Shown here piece after piece: positions 8,604 to 16,104 of a stretch of 64,000 nucleotides of DNA. Each line of letters begins with the position of its first letter. The first letter of the stretch is position 1. The notes below the pieces were generated by a model, which was not told the DNA's origin, did no database searches, and saw only the letters and a list, made by a program, of their open reading frames with translations. A program made the position numbers and the translations under genes. Origin of the DNA: Nocardioides marinus (GTDB taxonomy: Bacteria; Actinomycetota; Actinomycetes; Propionibacteriales; Nocardioidaceae); assembly GCF_013408145.1 (NCBI RefSeq), contig NZ_JACBZI010000001.1:1967501-2031500 (forward strand), in the 5' to 3' direction.

Positions 8604-8617
8604 TAGAACGTGTTACT
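8604..8617. promoter_or_regulatory. KstR-type operator 1 upstream of hsaA
   Basis: TAGAACGTGTTACT fits the KstR consensus TnnAACnnGTTnnA at every fixed position except the last (T for A). It lies 19 nt before the hsaA start, where a bound TetR-family repressor would block transcription. KstR controls the cholesterol regulon in mycobacteria and rhodococci; no kstR gene is in this window. Confidence 0.65.
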
Positions 8618-8625
8618 GGCAAGAC

Positions 8626-8639
8626 TAGAACACGTTTCA
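8626..8639. promoter_or_regulatory. KstR-type operator 2 upstream of hsaA
   Basis: TAGAACACGTTTCA is an exact match to TnnAACnnGTTnnA. It is 22 bp centre to centre from operator 1, about two helical turns, so two dimers could sit on the same face of the DNA. It is the main cis evidence that hsaADCB belongs to a KstR-like regulon. Confidence 0.75.
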
Positions 8640-8684
8640 GTTTTGGACCAGCACCCGTGGGTGAGAGTCGTCTCAGCGCCCTGC

Positions 8685-9776
8685 TCAGGCGTTGGCCGCC
8701 TGCTTGTCCTGCTCGGCCTTGAGCATCAGCGCGATGTCGATCAGCTGGTCCTCCTGGCCGCCGATCAGCTTGCGACGGCCGGCCTCGAGCAGGATCTTGG
8801 CGCCGGAGACGCCGTAGCGGTCCGCGGCGTTGCCCGCGTGCTTGAGGAAGGAGGAGTAGACGCCGGCGTACCCCATCATCAGCGTCATCCTGTTGAGCTC
8901 GCACTCCTCGGGCATGGCGGGCTTGATGACGTCCTCGGAGGCGTCGACGATCTGGAGGAAGTCGACCCCGGTGCGCCAGCCGAGCTTGTCGCACACGCCG
9001 ATAAACGCCTCGAGCGGCGTGTTGCCGGCACCGGCACCGAACCGGCGGACCGACCCGTCGATCTGGGTGGCGCCGGCCCGCGCGGCGGCGACGGTGTTGG
9101 CGACCCCGAGGGCGAGGTTCTCGTGGCCGTGGAACCCGACGTCGGCGACGTCGCCGATCTCGGCCACGACGGCGGCGACCCGGTCGGAGGTCTGCTCCAT
9201 GATGAGCGCACCGGCGGAGTCCACGACGTAGACGCACTGGCAGCCTGCGTCGACCATGATCCGTGCCTGCTTGGCCAGCACCTCGGGGAGCTGGGTGTGG
9301 CTCATCATCAGGAACCCGACCGTCTCCAGGCCGAGCTCGCGGGCCAGCCCGAAGTGCTGGATGGAAGTGTCGGCCTCGGTGCAGTGGGTGGCGATCCGGC
9401 AGATCTGCCCGCCGTTGTCCTGCGCGGCGCGGATGTCGTCCTTGGTGCCGACGCCCGGGAGCATCAGGAAGGCGATCTTGGCGCGCTTCGCGGTCTCCGC
9501 CGCGATCCGGATCAGCTCCTGCTCGGGGGTGCGGGAGAAGCCGTAGTTGAACGACGAGCCGCCCAGGCCGTCGCCGTGGGTGACCTCGATGACCGGGATG
9601 CCCGAGGAGTCCAGGGCCTCGACGATGTCATGGACCTCGGTCGCGGTGAACTGGTGCCGCTTGTGGTGCGAGCCGTCGCGCAGGCAGGTGTCGGTCAGGC
9701 GCAGGTCCAGCTCACCGAACGGCTCGGTGCCGTGGGTGCCGGACCAGGTGCGGGTGAGGGTGTTCAGGTCGGTCAT
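8685..9776 (-). CDS. hsaF: 4-hydroxy-2-oxo-acid aldolase HsaF
   Basis: Class II pyruvate aldolase of the DmpG/BphI/HsaF family, 363 aa. It splits 4-hydroxy-2-oxohexanoate into pyruvate and propanal during degradation of steroid ring A carbons. The N-terminal [15 protein letters not shown] carries the catalytic Arg33 and metal-binding Asp34; [11 protein letters not shown] near residue 205 carries the metal histidines. HsaF works as a complex with the acylating dehydrogenase HsaG, encoded 52 nt upstream in the same direction, which channels the toxic aldehyde. Order hsaE-hsaG-hsaF matches Rv3536c-Rv3534c. Confidence 0.92.
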   Translation of the reverse strand: MTDLNTLTRTWSGTHGTEPFGELDLRLTDTCLRDGSHHKRHQFTATEVHDIVEALDSSGIPVIEVTHGDGLGGSSFNYGFSRTPEQELIRIAAETAKRAKIAFLMLPGVGTKDDIRAAQDNGGQICRIATHCTEADTSIQHFGLARELGLETVGFLMMSHTQLPEVLAKQARIMVDAGCQCVYVVDSAGALIMEQTSDRVAAVVAEIGDVADVGFHGHENLALGVANTVAAARAGATQIDGSVRRFGAGAGNTPLEAFIGVCDKLGWRTGVDFLQIVDASEDVIKPAMPEECELNRMTLMMGYAGVYSSFLKHAGNAADRYGVSGAKILLEAGRRKLIGGQEDQLIDIALMLKAEQDKQAANA

Positions 9777-9828
9777 GAGGTTGCCTCTCGGGTGCGGGGG
9801 TCTCGACGACGTTCGGCCGTGGCCGGCC

Positions 9829-10728
9829 TCACTGCTCGACCAGCAGGCTGCGGGCGATGTTCTGGCCGACCTGCGTGGCGGCGGCGGTCATGATGTCGAG
9901 GTTGCCGGCGTACGGCGGGAGGAAGTCGCCCGCGCCCTCCACCTCGACGAAGATCGAGACCTTGAGGGCTCCGCGGGTGGCGGGCGAGGGCTCGTCGAGC
10001 TGCGGCTCCTGCAGCAGCCGGTAGCCGGGGACGTACTCCTGGACGGCCTTCTCCATCGCGAAGACCGACGCGACGATCGCGTCCCGGTCGGCATCGTGGT
10101 CGGCAGCGCAGAAGATGGTGTCGCGCATGATCATCGGCGGCTCTGCCGGATTGAGGATGATGATCGCCTTGCCCTCGGTGGCCCCGCCGATCTCACGCAC
10201 CCCGTTGCTGGTGGTGCGGGTGAACTCGTCGATGTTGGCGCGGGTGCCGGGGCCGGCCGACATGCTCGAGACCGAGGCGACGATCTCGGCGTAGGACACC
10301 GGTGCGACGCGGGAGACCGCGGCGACCATGGGGATGGTGGCCTGTCCGCCGCAGGTGATCATGTTGACGTTCATCGCGTCCACGTGGGTCTCGCCGTTGA
10401 CCGGCGGGATGACCGCGGGGCCGATGGCGGCCGGCGTCAGGTCGATCGCCCGGATCCCGGCCTCCTCGTAGCGCGGGGCGTACTCGCGGTGCACGTAGGC
10501 CGAGGTGGCCTCGAAGATGAGGTCCGGCAGCTCGTCCTGCTTCAGCAGCCAGTCCACACCCTCGTGGGTCGACACCAACCCCTTCTCGGCGGCCAGCTTG
10601 AGGCCCTCGCTGCTGGGGTCGACGCCGATCATCCAGCGCGGCTCGATCACGTCGGAGCGCAGCAGCTTGTACATCAGGTCGGTGCCGATGTTGCCTGGCC
10701 CGACGATCGCTGCGGTCAGCTTGCTCAT
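9829..10728 (-). CDS. hsaG: Acylating propanal/acetaldehyde dehydrogenase HsaG
   Basis: CoA-acylating aldehyde dehydrogenase of the DmpF/BphJ/HsaG family, 299 aa. It converts propanal from HsaF to propionyl-CoA with NAD+ and CoA. The N-terminal nucleotide-binding motif is GPGNIG (10-15) and the catalytic cysteine is Cys126 in NMITCGGQA. Starts [10 protein letters not shown]. It lies 59 nt downstream of hsaE; that gap carries a short run of GGTGCTGG-like repeats and no evident promoter, so the three genes are probably one transcript. Confidence 0.93.
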   Translation of the reverse strand: MSKLTAAIVGPGNIGTDLMYKLLRSDVIEPRWMIGVDPSSEGLKLAAEKGLVSTHEGVDWLLKQDELPDLIFEATSAYVHREYAPRYEEAGIRAIDLTPAAIGPAVIPPVNGETHVDAMNVNMITCGGQATIPMVAAVSRVAPVSYAEIVASVSSMSAGPGTRANIDEFTRTTSNGVREIGGATEGKAIIILNPAEPPMIMRDTIFCAADHDADRDAIVASVFAMEKAVQEYVPGYRLLQEPQLDEPSPATRGALKVSIFVEVEGAGDFLPPYAGNLDIMTAAATQVGQNIARSLLVEQ

Positions 10729-10787
10729 GGGTCTCCCTGGTTCCTCGCGCGGTTCGGTGCTGGTACTGGTGCTGGTGCTGGCGGTGG

Positions 10788-11585
10788 TCAGTCGGTGAAG
10801 GTGGCGCGCAGCGGGGCGAAGCCGCTGATGGACGCGAGGACCTCGTCGCCGGGTGCGAAGGGCACGAAGGGCCCCAGGGCGCCGGAGAGGACCAGGTGGC
10901 CCTTGCGCAGCGGGTCGCCGAAGCGGGCGGCCTGCACCGCCAGCCAGCGCAGCGCCTCGAGCGGGTCGCCCAGGCAGGCGGCGCCGTTGCCGCTGGAGCG
11001 GACCTCGCCGTTGATCGTCAACGTCATGTCGACGTCACGGGGCTCGAGCTCGGTGAGGGGGCGGGCGTCGGCACCGACGACGAAGAGCCCGCTGGAGGCG
11101 CAGTCGGCGACGGTGTCGGTGAAGCCGATGTCCCAGCCGGCGATGCGGGAGTCGACGATCTCGAGGGCCGGCAGGGCGACCTCCACCGCCTCGCGGACCG
11201 CGTCGAGGGTGATGTCGTCGGGGTCCCCGGGATCGACGTCGTGCGAGAGCACGAAGGCCACCTCGGCCTCGACGCGCGGCTGGAGCAGCCCGGCCATCGA
11301 GATCGGGCCGCCGTGGCTGACGTCCATGTCGTGGAGGAGGTAGCCGAAGTCGGGCTGGTCGACGCCGAGCTGGTCCTGGACCGCCTTGGACGTCGCCCCG
11401 ATCTTGCGGCCGACCACGGTCGCGCCGGCGGCCAGTCGCCGCTCCACGACACCCATCTGCACGGCGTACGCCGCAGCCAGGTCGTCGGTGCCGATGAGGT
11501 CGCGCACGGGAGCACACGGCTCCCCGGTCTCCTGGGCTCGGATCAAGCGCTGGCTGGCAGCGCGGATCGCGTCGTCGGACGTCAC
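10788..11585 (-). CDS. hsaE: 2-hydroxyhexa-2,4-dienoate hydratase HsaE
   Basis: Hydratase of the fumarylacetoacetate hydrolase/MhpD family, 265 aa. It hydrates 2-hydroxyhexa-2,4-dienoate, released by HsaD, to 4-hydroxy-2-oxohexanoate for HsaF. Family features include [18 protein letters not shown] near residue 60 and VEAEVAFVL (metal-binding glutamates) near 110. The GTG start has a TAGTAT -10 box 6 nt upstream, so the transcript is probably leaderless. It is divergent from kstD across a 34-bp spacer holding a single KstR-type operator. Confidence 0.9.
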   Translation of the reverse strand: MTSDDAIRAASQRLIRAQETGEPCAPVRDLIGTDDLAAAYAVQMGVVERRLAAGATVVGRKIGATSKAVQDQLGVDQPDFGYLLHDMDVSHGGPISMAGLLQPRVEAEVAFVLSHDVDPGDPDDITLDAVREAVEVALPALEIVDSRIAGWDIGFTDTVADCASSGLFVVGADARPLTELEPRDVDMTLTINGEVRSSGNGAACLGDPLEALRWLAVQAARFGDPLRKGHLVLSGALGPFVPFAPGDEVLASISGFAPLRATFTD

Positions 11586-11591
11586 CCCTGA

Positions 11592-11611
11592 ATACTAGAA
11601 CCTGTTACAGT
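11592..11611. promoter_or_regulatory. Divergent hsaE/kstD promoter region with KstR-type operator
   Basis: The operator TAGAACCTGTTACA (11596-11609) matches TnnAACnnGTTnnA exactly. It overlaps TACAGT (11606-11611), the likely -10 of kstD with an 8-nt spacer to ATG, and touches TAGTAT read on the minus strand (11592-11597), the likely -10 of hsaE with a 6-nt spacer to GTG. One bound repressor dimer would cover both -10 boxes. Both transcripts would be leaderless. Confidence 0.75.
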
Positions 11612-11619
11612 TTCGCGCC

Positions 11620-13371
11620 ATGACGGGTGGTCCGACCGGCGCGTTGCCGGCAGAGGTGGATGTCGTCGTCGTGGGAGCCGGTGCGGCCGGCATGAGTGCG
11701 GCGCTGCGCGCTGCCTCCCTCGGCCTCGAGACGGTGCTGCTCGAGAAGAGCGAGTACTTCGGCGGGTCAACGGCCCGCAGCGGCGGCGGGGTCTGGATCC
11801 CCGACAACTACGCGCTGCGCGCGGCCGGGGAGTCCGACGGCATCGAGGCCGCCAAGACCTACCTCGACGCGATCGTGGGCGACGTGGTGCCCAAGGTCCG
11901 CCGCGACACCTACCTCGAGCGCGGGCCCGAGGTCATGGACTTCATCCGCGACCACTCCCCCGTGCGCTTCCGCTGGGTGCCGGAGTACGCCGACTACCAG
12001 CCCGAGCAGCCCGGCGGGCGTGCCCGCGGCCGCTCGGTGGAGCCGGACCCGATCGACGGGCGCATCATCGGCGCCGAGCTCGAGCGGCTGCACCCGCAGT
12101 ACACCAAGGCACCGGCCAACATGGTGGTGCTGCAGCGCGACTTCCGGAAGATCAGCCTCGGCCTGCGCACCCTCGGCGGACCGCTCACGATGCTGCGGGT
12201 GCTGCTGCGGCGTACCCTCGCCGGCCTGCGCCGCCAGCGTCTCTACGCCATGGGCAACGCGATCGCCATCGGGCTGCGCAAGGCGCTCATGGACGCCGGC
12301 GTGCCGGTGGTCCACGAGGCCGAGCTGAGCGAGCTGCTGCTCTCCGAGGGTCGCGTCGTCGGTGTGAAGGTGCGCCGCGACGGCACCGAGCACGTCGTCC
12401 GGGCGCGCCGTGGCGTCGTCATCGGCTCCGGCGGGTTCGAGCGCAACCTGGAGATGCGCGAGAAGTACCAGCCCAAGCCGACCTCGGTGGACTGGACGAC
12501 CGGCTCGCAGTTCAACACCGGCGGCGGCATCTCGGCGGGCATCACGGCCGGCGCCGAGGTCGCGCTGATGGACGACTCGTGGTGGGGCCCGACCATCCCG
12601 CTGCCCAGCGGCCCGTGGTTCTGCCTGGCCGAGCGCAACCTGCCCGGCTCGATCATCGTCAACCAGGCCGGCGAGCGCTACATGAACGAGGCGCTGCCCT
12701 ACGTCGAGGCCACCCACAAGATCTACGAGGGCGAGGCCACCGGGGTGGGCCACGTGCCGAGCTGGATGGTCATCGACACCCGCTACCGCAACCGCTACCT
12801 CTTCGCCGGGCTGTTCCCGCGCCAGCCCTTCCCGGGCCGCTGGTACAAGTACGGCACCATCAAGCGGGCCTCGACGATCGCGGGGCTGGCCGAGGAGATC
12901 GGCGTGCCCGCCGCGGCGCTGGAGGCCACGGTCCAGCGCTTCAACGGCTTCGCCCGCAGCGGCGTCGACGAGGACTTCTCCCGCGGGGAGTCGGCGTACG
13001 ACAAGTACTACTCCGACCCGACGGTCAAGCCGAACCCCTCGCTCGGCGTCATCGACCAGGGCCCCTTCTACGCGGTGAAGATCGTGCCCGGCGACCTCGG
13101 CACCAAGGGCGGGCTGGTCACCGACGAGCGCGCCCGAGTGCTGCGCCCCGACGGCTCACCGATCGAGGGCCTGTACGCCGCCGGCAACGCCTCGTCCGCG
13201 GTCATGGGCCACACCTACCCCGGCCCGGGCGGCACCATCGGTCCGGCGTTGGTCTTCGGCTACCTGGCCGCCGACGACATCGCCGGTCAGACCGGTGGTC
13301 GAGCAGCGACGAGCGCCAGCGAGGAGCGGGCGTCGAGACCACACCCGAACCCCGAGAGCGAGACCGTCTGA
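11620..13371 (+). CDS. kstD: 3-ketosteroid delta-1-dehydrogenase KstD
   Basis: FAD-dependent dehydrogenase, 583 aa, that introduces the 1,2 double bond into 3-ketosteroids and so triggers ring A/B opening. The N-terminal FAD motif is VVVVGAGAAGMSAALRAASL (about residues 10-30), followed by GGSTARSGGGVWIP typical of KstD. A second conserved FAD segment, AAGNASSAVMGHTYPGPGGT, is near residue 525. The natural protein seems to end near GYLAADDIAGQ; the last ~25 residues begin with GGRAATSASEERASRP, encoded by the 47-bp repeat. Its stop overlaps the next start (TGATG). Preceded by a KstR-type operator. Confidence 0.93.
   Translation: MTGGPTGALPAEVDVVVVGAGAAGMSAALRAASLGLETVLLEKSEYFGGSTARSGGGVWIPDNYALRAAGESDGIEAAKTYLDAIVGDVVPKVRRDTYLERGPEVMDFIRDHSPVRFRWVPEYADYQPEQPGGRARGRSVEPDPIDGRIIGAELERLHPQYTKAPANMVVLQRDFRKISLGLRTLGGPLTMLRVLLRRTLAGLRRQRLYAMGNAIAIGLRKALMDAGVPVVHEAELSELLLSEGRVVGVKVRRDGTEHVVRARRGVVIGSGGFERNLEMREKYQPKPTSVDWTTGSQFNTGGGISAGITAGAEVALMDDSWWGPTIPLPSGPWFCLAERNLPGSIIVNQAGERYMNEALPYVEATHKIYEGEATGVGHVPSWMVIDTRYRNRYLFAGLFPRQPFPGRWYKYGTIKRASTIAGLAEEIGVPAAALEATVQRFNGFARSGVDEDFSRGESAYDKYYSDPTVKPNPSLGVIDQGPFYAVKIVPGDLGTKGGLVTDERARVLRPDGSPIEGLYAAGNASSAVMGHTYPGPGGTIGPALVFGYLAADDIAGQTGGRAATSASEERASRPHPNPESETV
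13294..13340. repeat. Third copy of the 47-bp repeat, in frame at the kstD 3' end
   Basis: Identical over 47 bases to the full copy at 2352-2398 and read in the same frame (GGT GGT CGA first). It replaces or extends the KstD C-terminus. All six frames through the repeat are open, which explains how it can be tolerated in genes in any orientation. Confidence 0.9.
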
Positions 13372-14249
13372 TGCCCATCGACCCCACCGTCGCCATCGGC
13401 TCCCCCGTCGGGGAGGTCGAGTTCTCGTGGAACCAGAGCGACGTGCTGCTCTACCACCTCGGCATCGGGGCCGGCTCCCGCGAGGGCGACAACCTCTCCC
13501 CCGACGCGCTGCGCTACACCCTCGACGGCCCGGCCCTGCAGGTGCTGCCGTCCTTCGGCGTGGTCGCCCCCACCTTCCACATGACCGACCCGCCGCCGCT
13601 CGACCTGCCCGGCTGCGACATCAACCTGGCCCAGGTCGTGCACGGCTCGCAGGCGATCTCGGTCTCCGCTCCGTTGCCGACCTCGGGCTCGGCCACGATC
13701 CGCACGACGCTGACCGATGTCTGGGACAAGGGCAAGGCCGCGGTCATCTGGCAGGAGGGCGTCGCCACCTCGCCGGCGGGCGAGGAGCTGTGGCGGGTGC
13801 GCTCGTCGATCTTCGTCAAGGGCGAGGGCGGCTGGGGCGGTGACCGCGGCTCCTCGCAGGCCGTGGAGATCCCCGACCGTGCGGCCGACTGCGACGTCGC
13901 CTACGACGTGACACCGCAGCAGGCGCTGCTCTACCGGCTGTGCGGCGACCGCAACCCGCTGCACGCCGACCCCGACTTCGCGAAGGCCGCCGGCTTCCCC
14001 GCGCCGATCCTGCACGGGCTGTGCTCCTACGGCATCGTGCTGCGCGAGCTGACCGACGCACTGCTCGGCGGCGACGCCACCCGGGTCACCGGGTTCGGCG
14101 CCCGCTTCGCCGGCGTGGTCTTCCCGGGCGAGACGATCCGCGTGCAGGGCTGGCACGAGGACGGGCGCCTCGTCGCCTCGGCCACCGTCGCCGGCGGTCC
14201 TCGCGACGGCTCCCCCGTGCTCGCCGACTGCTGGGTCGACCTGGCCTGA
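13371..14249 (+). CDS. MaoC-type enoyl-CoA hydratase (Rv3538-like)
   Basis: Double hot-dog hydratase of 292 aa related to peroxisomal hydratase 2. The catalytic motif is in the C-terminal hot-dog: YRLCGDRNPLHADPDFA near residues 185-200, followed by GLCSYG; the N-terminal hot-dog is degenerate, as usual. It likely hydrates a 2-enoyl-CoA in steroid side-chain beta-oxidation. Its position directly after kstD matches Rv3538 after Rv3537. The start codon overlaps the kstD stop, so translation is coupled. The specific substrate is not visible from the sequence. Confidence 0.85.
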   Translation: MPIDPTVAIGSPVGEVEFSWNQSDVLLYHLGIGAGSREGDNLSPDALRYTLDGPALQVLPSFGVVAPTFHMTDPPPLDLPGCDINLAQVVHGSQAISVSAPLPTSGSATIRTTLTDVWDKGKAAVIWQEGVATSPAGEELWRVRSSIFVKGEGGWGGDRGSSQAVEIPDRAADCDVAYDVTPQQALLYRLCGDRNPLHADPDFAKAAGFPAPILHGLCSYGIVLRELTDALLGGDATRVTGFGARFAGVVFPGETIRVQGWHEDGRLVASATVAGGPRDGSPVLADCWVDLA

Positions 14250-14257
14250 GCGGCTGC

Positions 14258-14369
14258 GGACGTCATACGGACAGGACGTCCGCTGCCGCGGCACGTATGA
14301 CGTCCCCACGGGTCCTCCGGGGGAGGTCATACGAACAGGACGTCCCCTGCTGCGGAACGTATGACGTCC
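14258..14369. repeat. Pair of REP-like palindromes between convergent genes
   Basis: Unit 1 has perfect 12-bp arms, GGACGTCATACG (14258-14269) and CGTATGACGTCC (14294-14305), around a 24-nt centre. Unit 2 repeats the arms and centre with a few changes (14322-14369). The two units fill the whole gap between converging genes. They could act as a bidirectional terminator or be mobile REP-like elements; no T-tract follows either stem. Confidence 0.8.
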
Positions 14370-14376
14370 CGCGGGC

Positions 14377-15579
14377 TCAGGGGCGACGGGCGAGGACGTA
14401 GAGGCGGCGGGTCTGCTCGCCGCGTGCGGTGACCGGCCCGCGGAGGTACCACTCGACGTCGGTCAGTCCCGCGGCCTCGACGAGCCCCACGATCGACTCC
14501 GGGTCGTGGCGGACGAAGTCCAGGGCCAGTCCCTCGACGCCGAACCACTCGTCCAGGTGGGCGACGTCGTCGCCCGCCTGGAGCGCGACCACCAGCAGAC
14601 CACCCGGAGCCAAGGGCCGCACCAGCGACTCAAGGGCCGCAGGCAGTTCGGAGGCGGCGAGATGGATGAGGGAGTACCACGCCAGCACCGCACCCCAGCC
14701 GGCCGCGGACTCCGGTCGCATCAGCCGACGCAGGTCGCCCACGTCGTACCGGACGCCGGGGAAGCGGGAGCGAGCCACCTCGACCATCTCGGGGGTCAGG
14801 TCCAGGCCGCGTGCGTCGGCGCCGGCCGCGTGCAGGTACGCCGTCACGTGGCCCGGTCCGCTGCCGACCTCGACCACGGGGCCGGTCGTCTCGCTCGCGA
14901 TCCGCTCGAGAAGCCAGCGCTCGAACGGCAGGTCGTCCAGCTCGGCCGTGAGGTGCTCGGCGTAGGCCTCGGCCACCGCCCCGTAGGTCGCGCGCACCCG
15001 GTCATCGCGCGCCTCGGGCGAGTCCGCGATCGGGCTCTCCCGGTCGACTGCGGCGACCGGCGTCGGCTCCCCCGTGTCGACAGCGCCGAGCAGGTGCACC
15101 CACCGGTGGTCGCGGTCCCCCGGGCGCTTGTCGAGCCGGCGCACGAACCCCCGCTCGGCCATCCCCACCAAGCACGACTCGGCGTCGTCACGACCGTCGA
15201 AGCGGTGCAGGCGCTCGGTGCGGGGGCGCAGCTCGCCCGGGGACTGCGGTCCACGCAGCAGCAGGACCGTCAGCAGGGCGCGCTCGTCGTCCTCGAGGTC
15301 GAGCAGGTCGGTGAGGACCTGGTGGTACTTCAGCGTCCGTCGCCCGGTGTCGGACCAGACGATGCGCAGCGCGCCCTTGTCCTTGAGCACCTTGGTGGCG
15401 CTCTCGATGGTCTGCTCGTCGAGGTCCGTCACCGGCTCGCGGCTGGAGGTCTGGTTGCAGGCGGAGCGCAGCCCGCCGAGCGTCAGCGGGTACGACGCGG
15501 GGACGGTGACCTGCTTCTCCAGCAGGCTCCCGAGGATCCGCTGCTCGGTCGGGCTCAGCTGGAGGTCGAGGTCGGGCAC
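14377..15579 (-). CDS. YceH (DUF480) domain fused to a SAM methyltransferase
   Basis: Protein of 400 aa in two parts. Residues about 1-165 match the YceH/DUF480 family (SPTEQRILGSLLEKQVTVPASYPLTL is cut here as its start; then LRSACNQTSSREPV), a tandem winged-helix fold. Residues about 195-400 are a class I methyltransferase with motif VVEVGSGPGHVTAYL near 235 and LDLTPEMVEVAR. Target unknown. The GTG start follows TAGGCT by 7 nt, suggesting a leaderless transcript. The YceH proteins of proteobacteria lack the methyltransferase, so this is a domain fusion. Confidence 0.8.
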   Translation of the reverse strand: MPDLDLQLSPTEQRILGSLLEKQVTVPASYPLTLGGLRSACNQTSSREPVTDLDEQTIESATKVLKDKGALRIVWSDTGRRTLKYHQVLTDLLDLEDDERALLTVLLLRGPQSPGELRPRTERLHRFDGRDDAESCLVGMAERGFVRRLDKRPGDRDHRWVHLLGAVDTGEPTPVAAVDRESPIADSPEARDDRVRATYGAVAEAYAEHLTAELDDLPFERWLLERIASETTGPVVEVGSGPGHVTAYLHAAGADARGLDLTPEMVEVARSRFPGVRYDVGDLRRLMRPESAAGWGAVLAWYSLIHLAASELPAALESLVRPLAPGGLLVVALQAGDDVAHLDEWFGVEGLALDFVRHDPESIVGLVEAAGLTDVEWYLRGPVTARGEQTRRLYVLARRP

Positions 15580-15601
15580 GCCGACGAGCCTAGGTCGCGA
15601 C

Positions 15602-16099
15602 TCAGAGCGTGGTGACGTGGCCCTTGTCGGGGTCCCAGCGCCGCACCTCGGTGAGCCGGAGCTCGATCTCGGGCGCCCCCACGATGTCGAGCGCCCGGCC
15701 GAGGTCGGCCCGCGGCACCCGGCGGGCCAGCGTCACGTGTGGCAGCCAGCCCCGGTGCGCGCGGTCGGGCACCTGGACCCGCACGGCGAGGACCCGGCGT
15801 ACGACGTCGTCGTGCAGGTCGACCCCGAGGGCGATCGTGACCCGGTCGCCGCCCAGCAACAGGACGCCGCGCGCGGTCGCGGTGACCGGCAGCATGCCGC
15901 GCAGCCGGGCTCGGGCGACGTCGATGGCGGCGTCGGGGATCTCGGGAGCCTCCACGACGGTGACGTGCGGCTGGTTGCTCGTCTTCGTGTGGTCGGCCTG
16001 GCTGGGCAGCCCCGCCTCCTGCAACGCACTCCACAGCTCGCGGACGCGGGCGCGGCCGTCGTCGTCGGGCACCAGCTCGAGGGCGTGCAGCTTCGGCAT
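15602..16099 (-). CDS. 2'-5' RNA ligase / cyclic phosphodiesterase superfamily protein
   Basis: Small 2H-phosphoesterase-like protein of 165 aa. The two signature HxTx motifs are HVTV near residue 45 and HVTL near 120, as in LigT/ThpR. The family acts on 2',3'-cyclic phosphate or 2'-5' linkages in RNA; the natural substrate here is unknown. I chose the start MPKLHALELVPDDDG because it follows the stop of the upstream gene by 5 nt; a start seven codons earlier would overlap that gene. Probably co-transcribed with the photolyase-related gene. Confidence 0.75.
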   Translation of the reverse strand: MPKLHALELVPDDDGRARVRELWSALQEAGLPSQADHTKTSNQPHVTVVEAPEIPDAAIDVARARLRGMLPVTATARGVLLLGGDRVTIALGVDLHDDVVRRVLAVRVQVPDRAHRGWLPHVTLARRVPRADLGRALDIVGAPEIELRLTEVRRWDPDKGHVTTL

Positions 16100-16104
16100 G
16101 CGCG

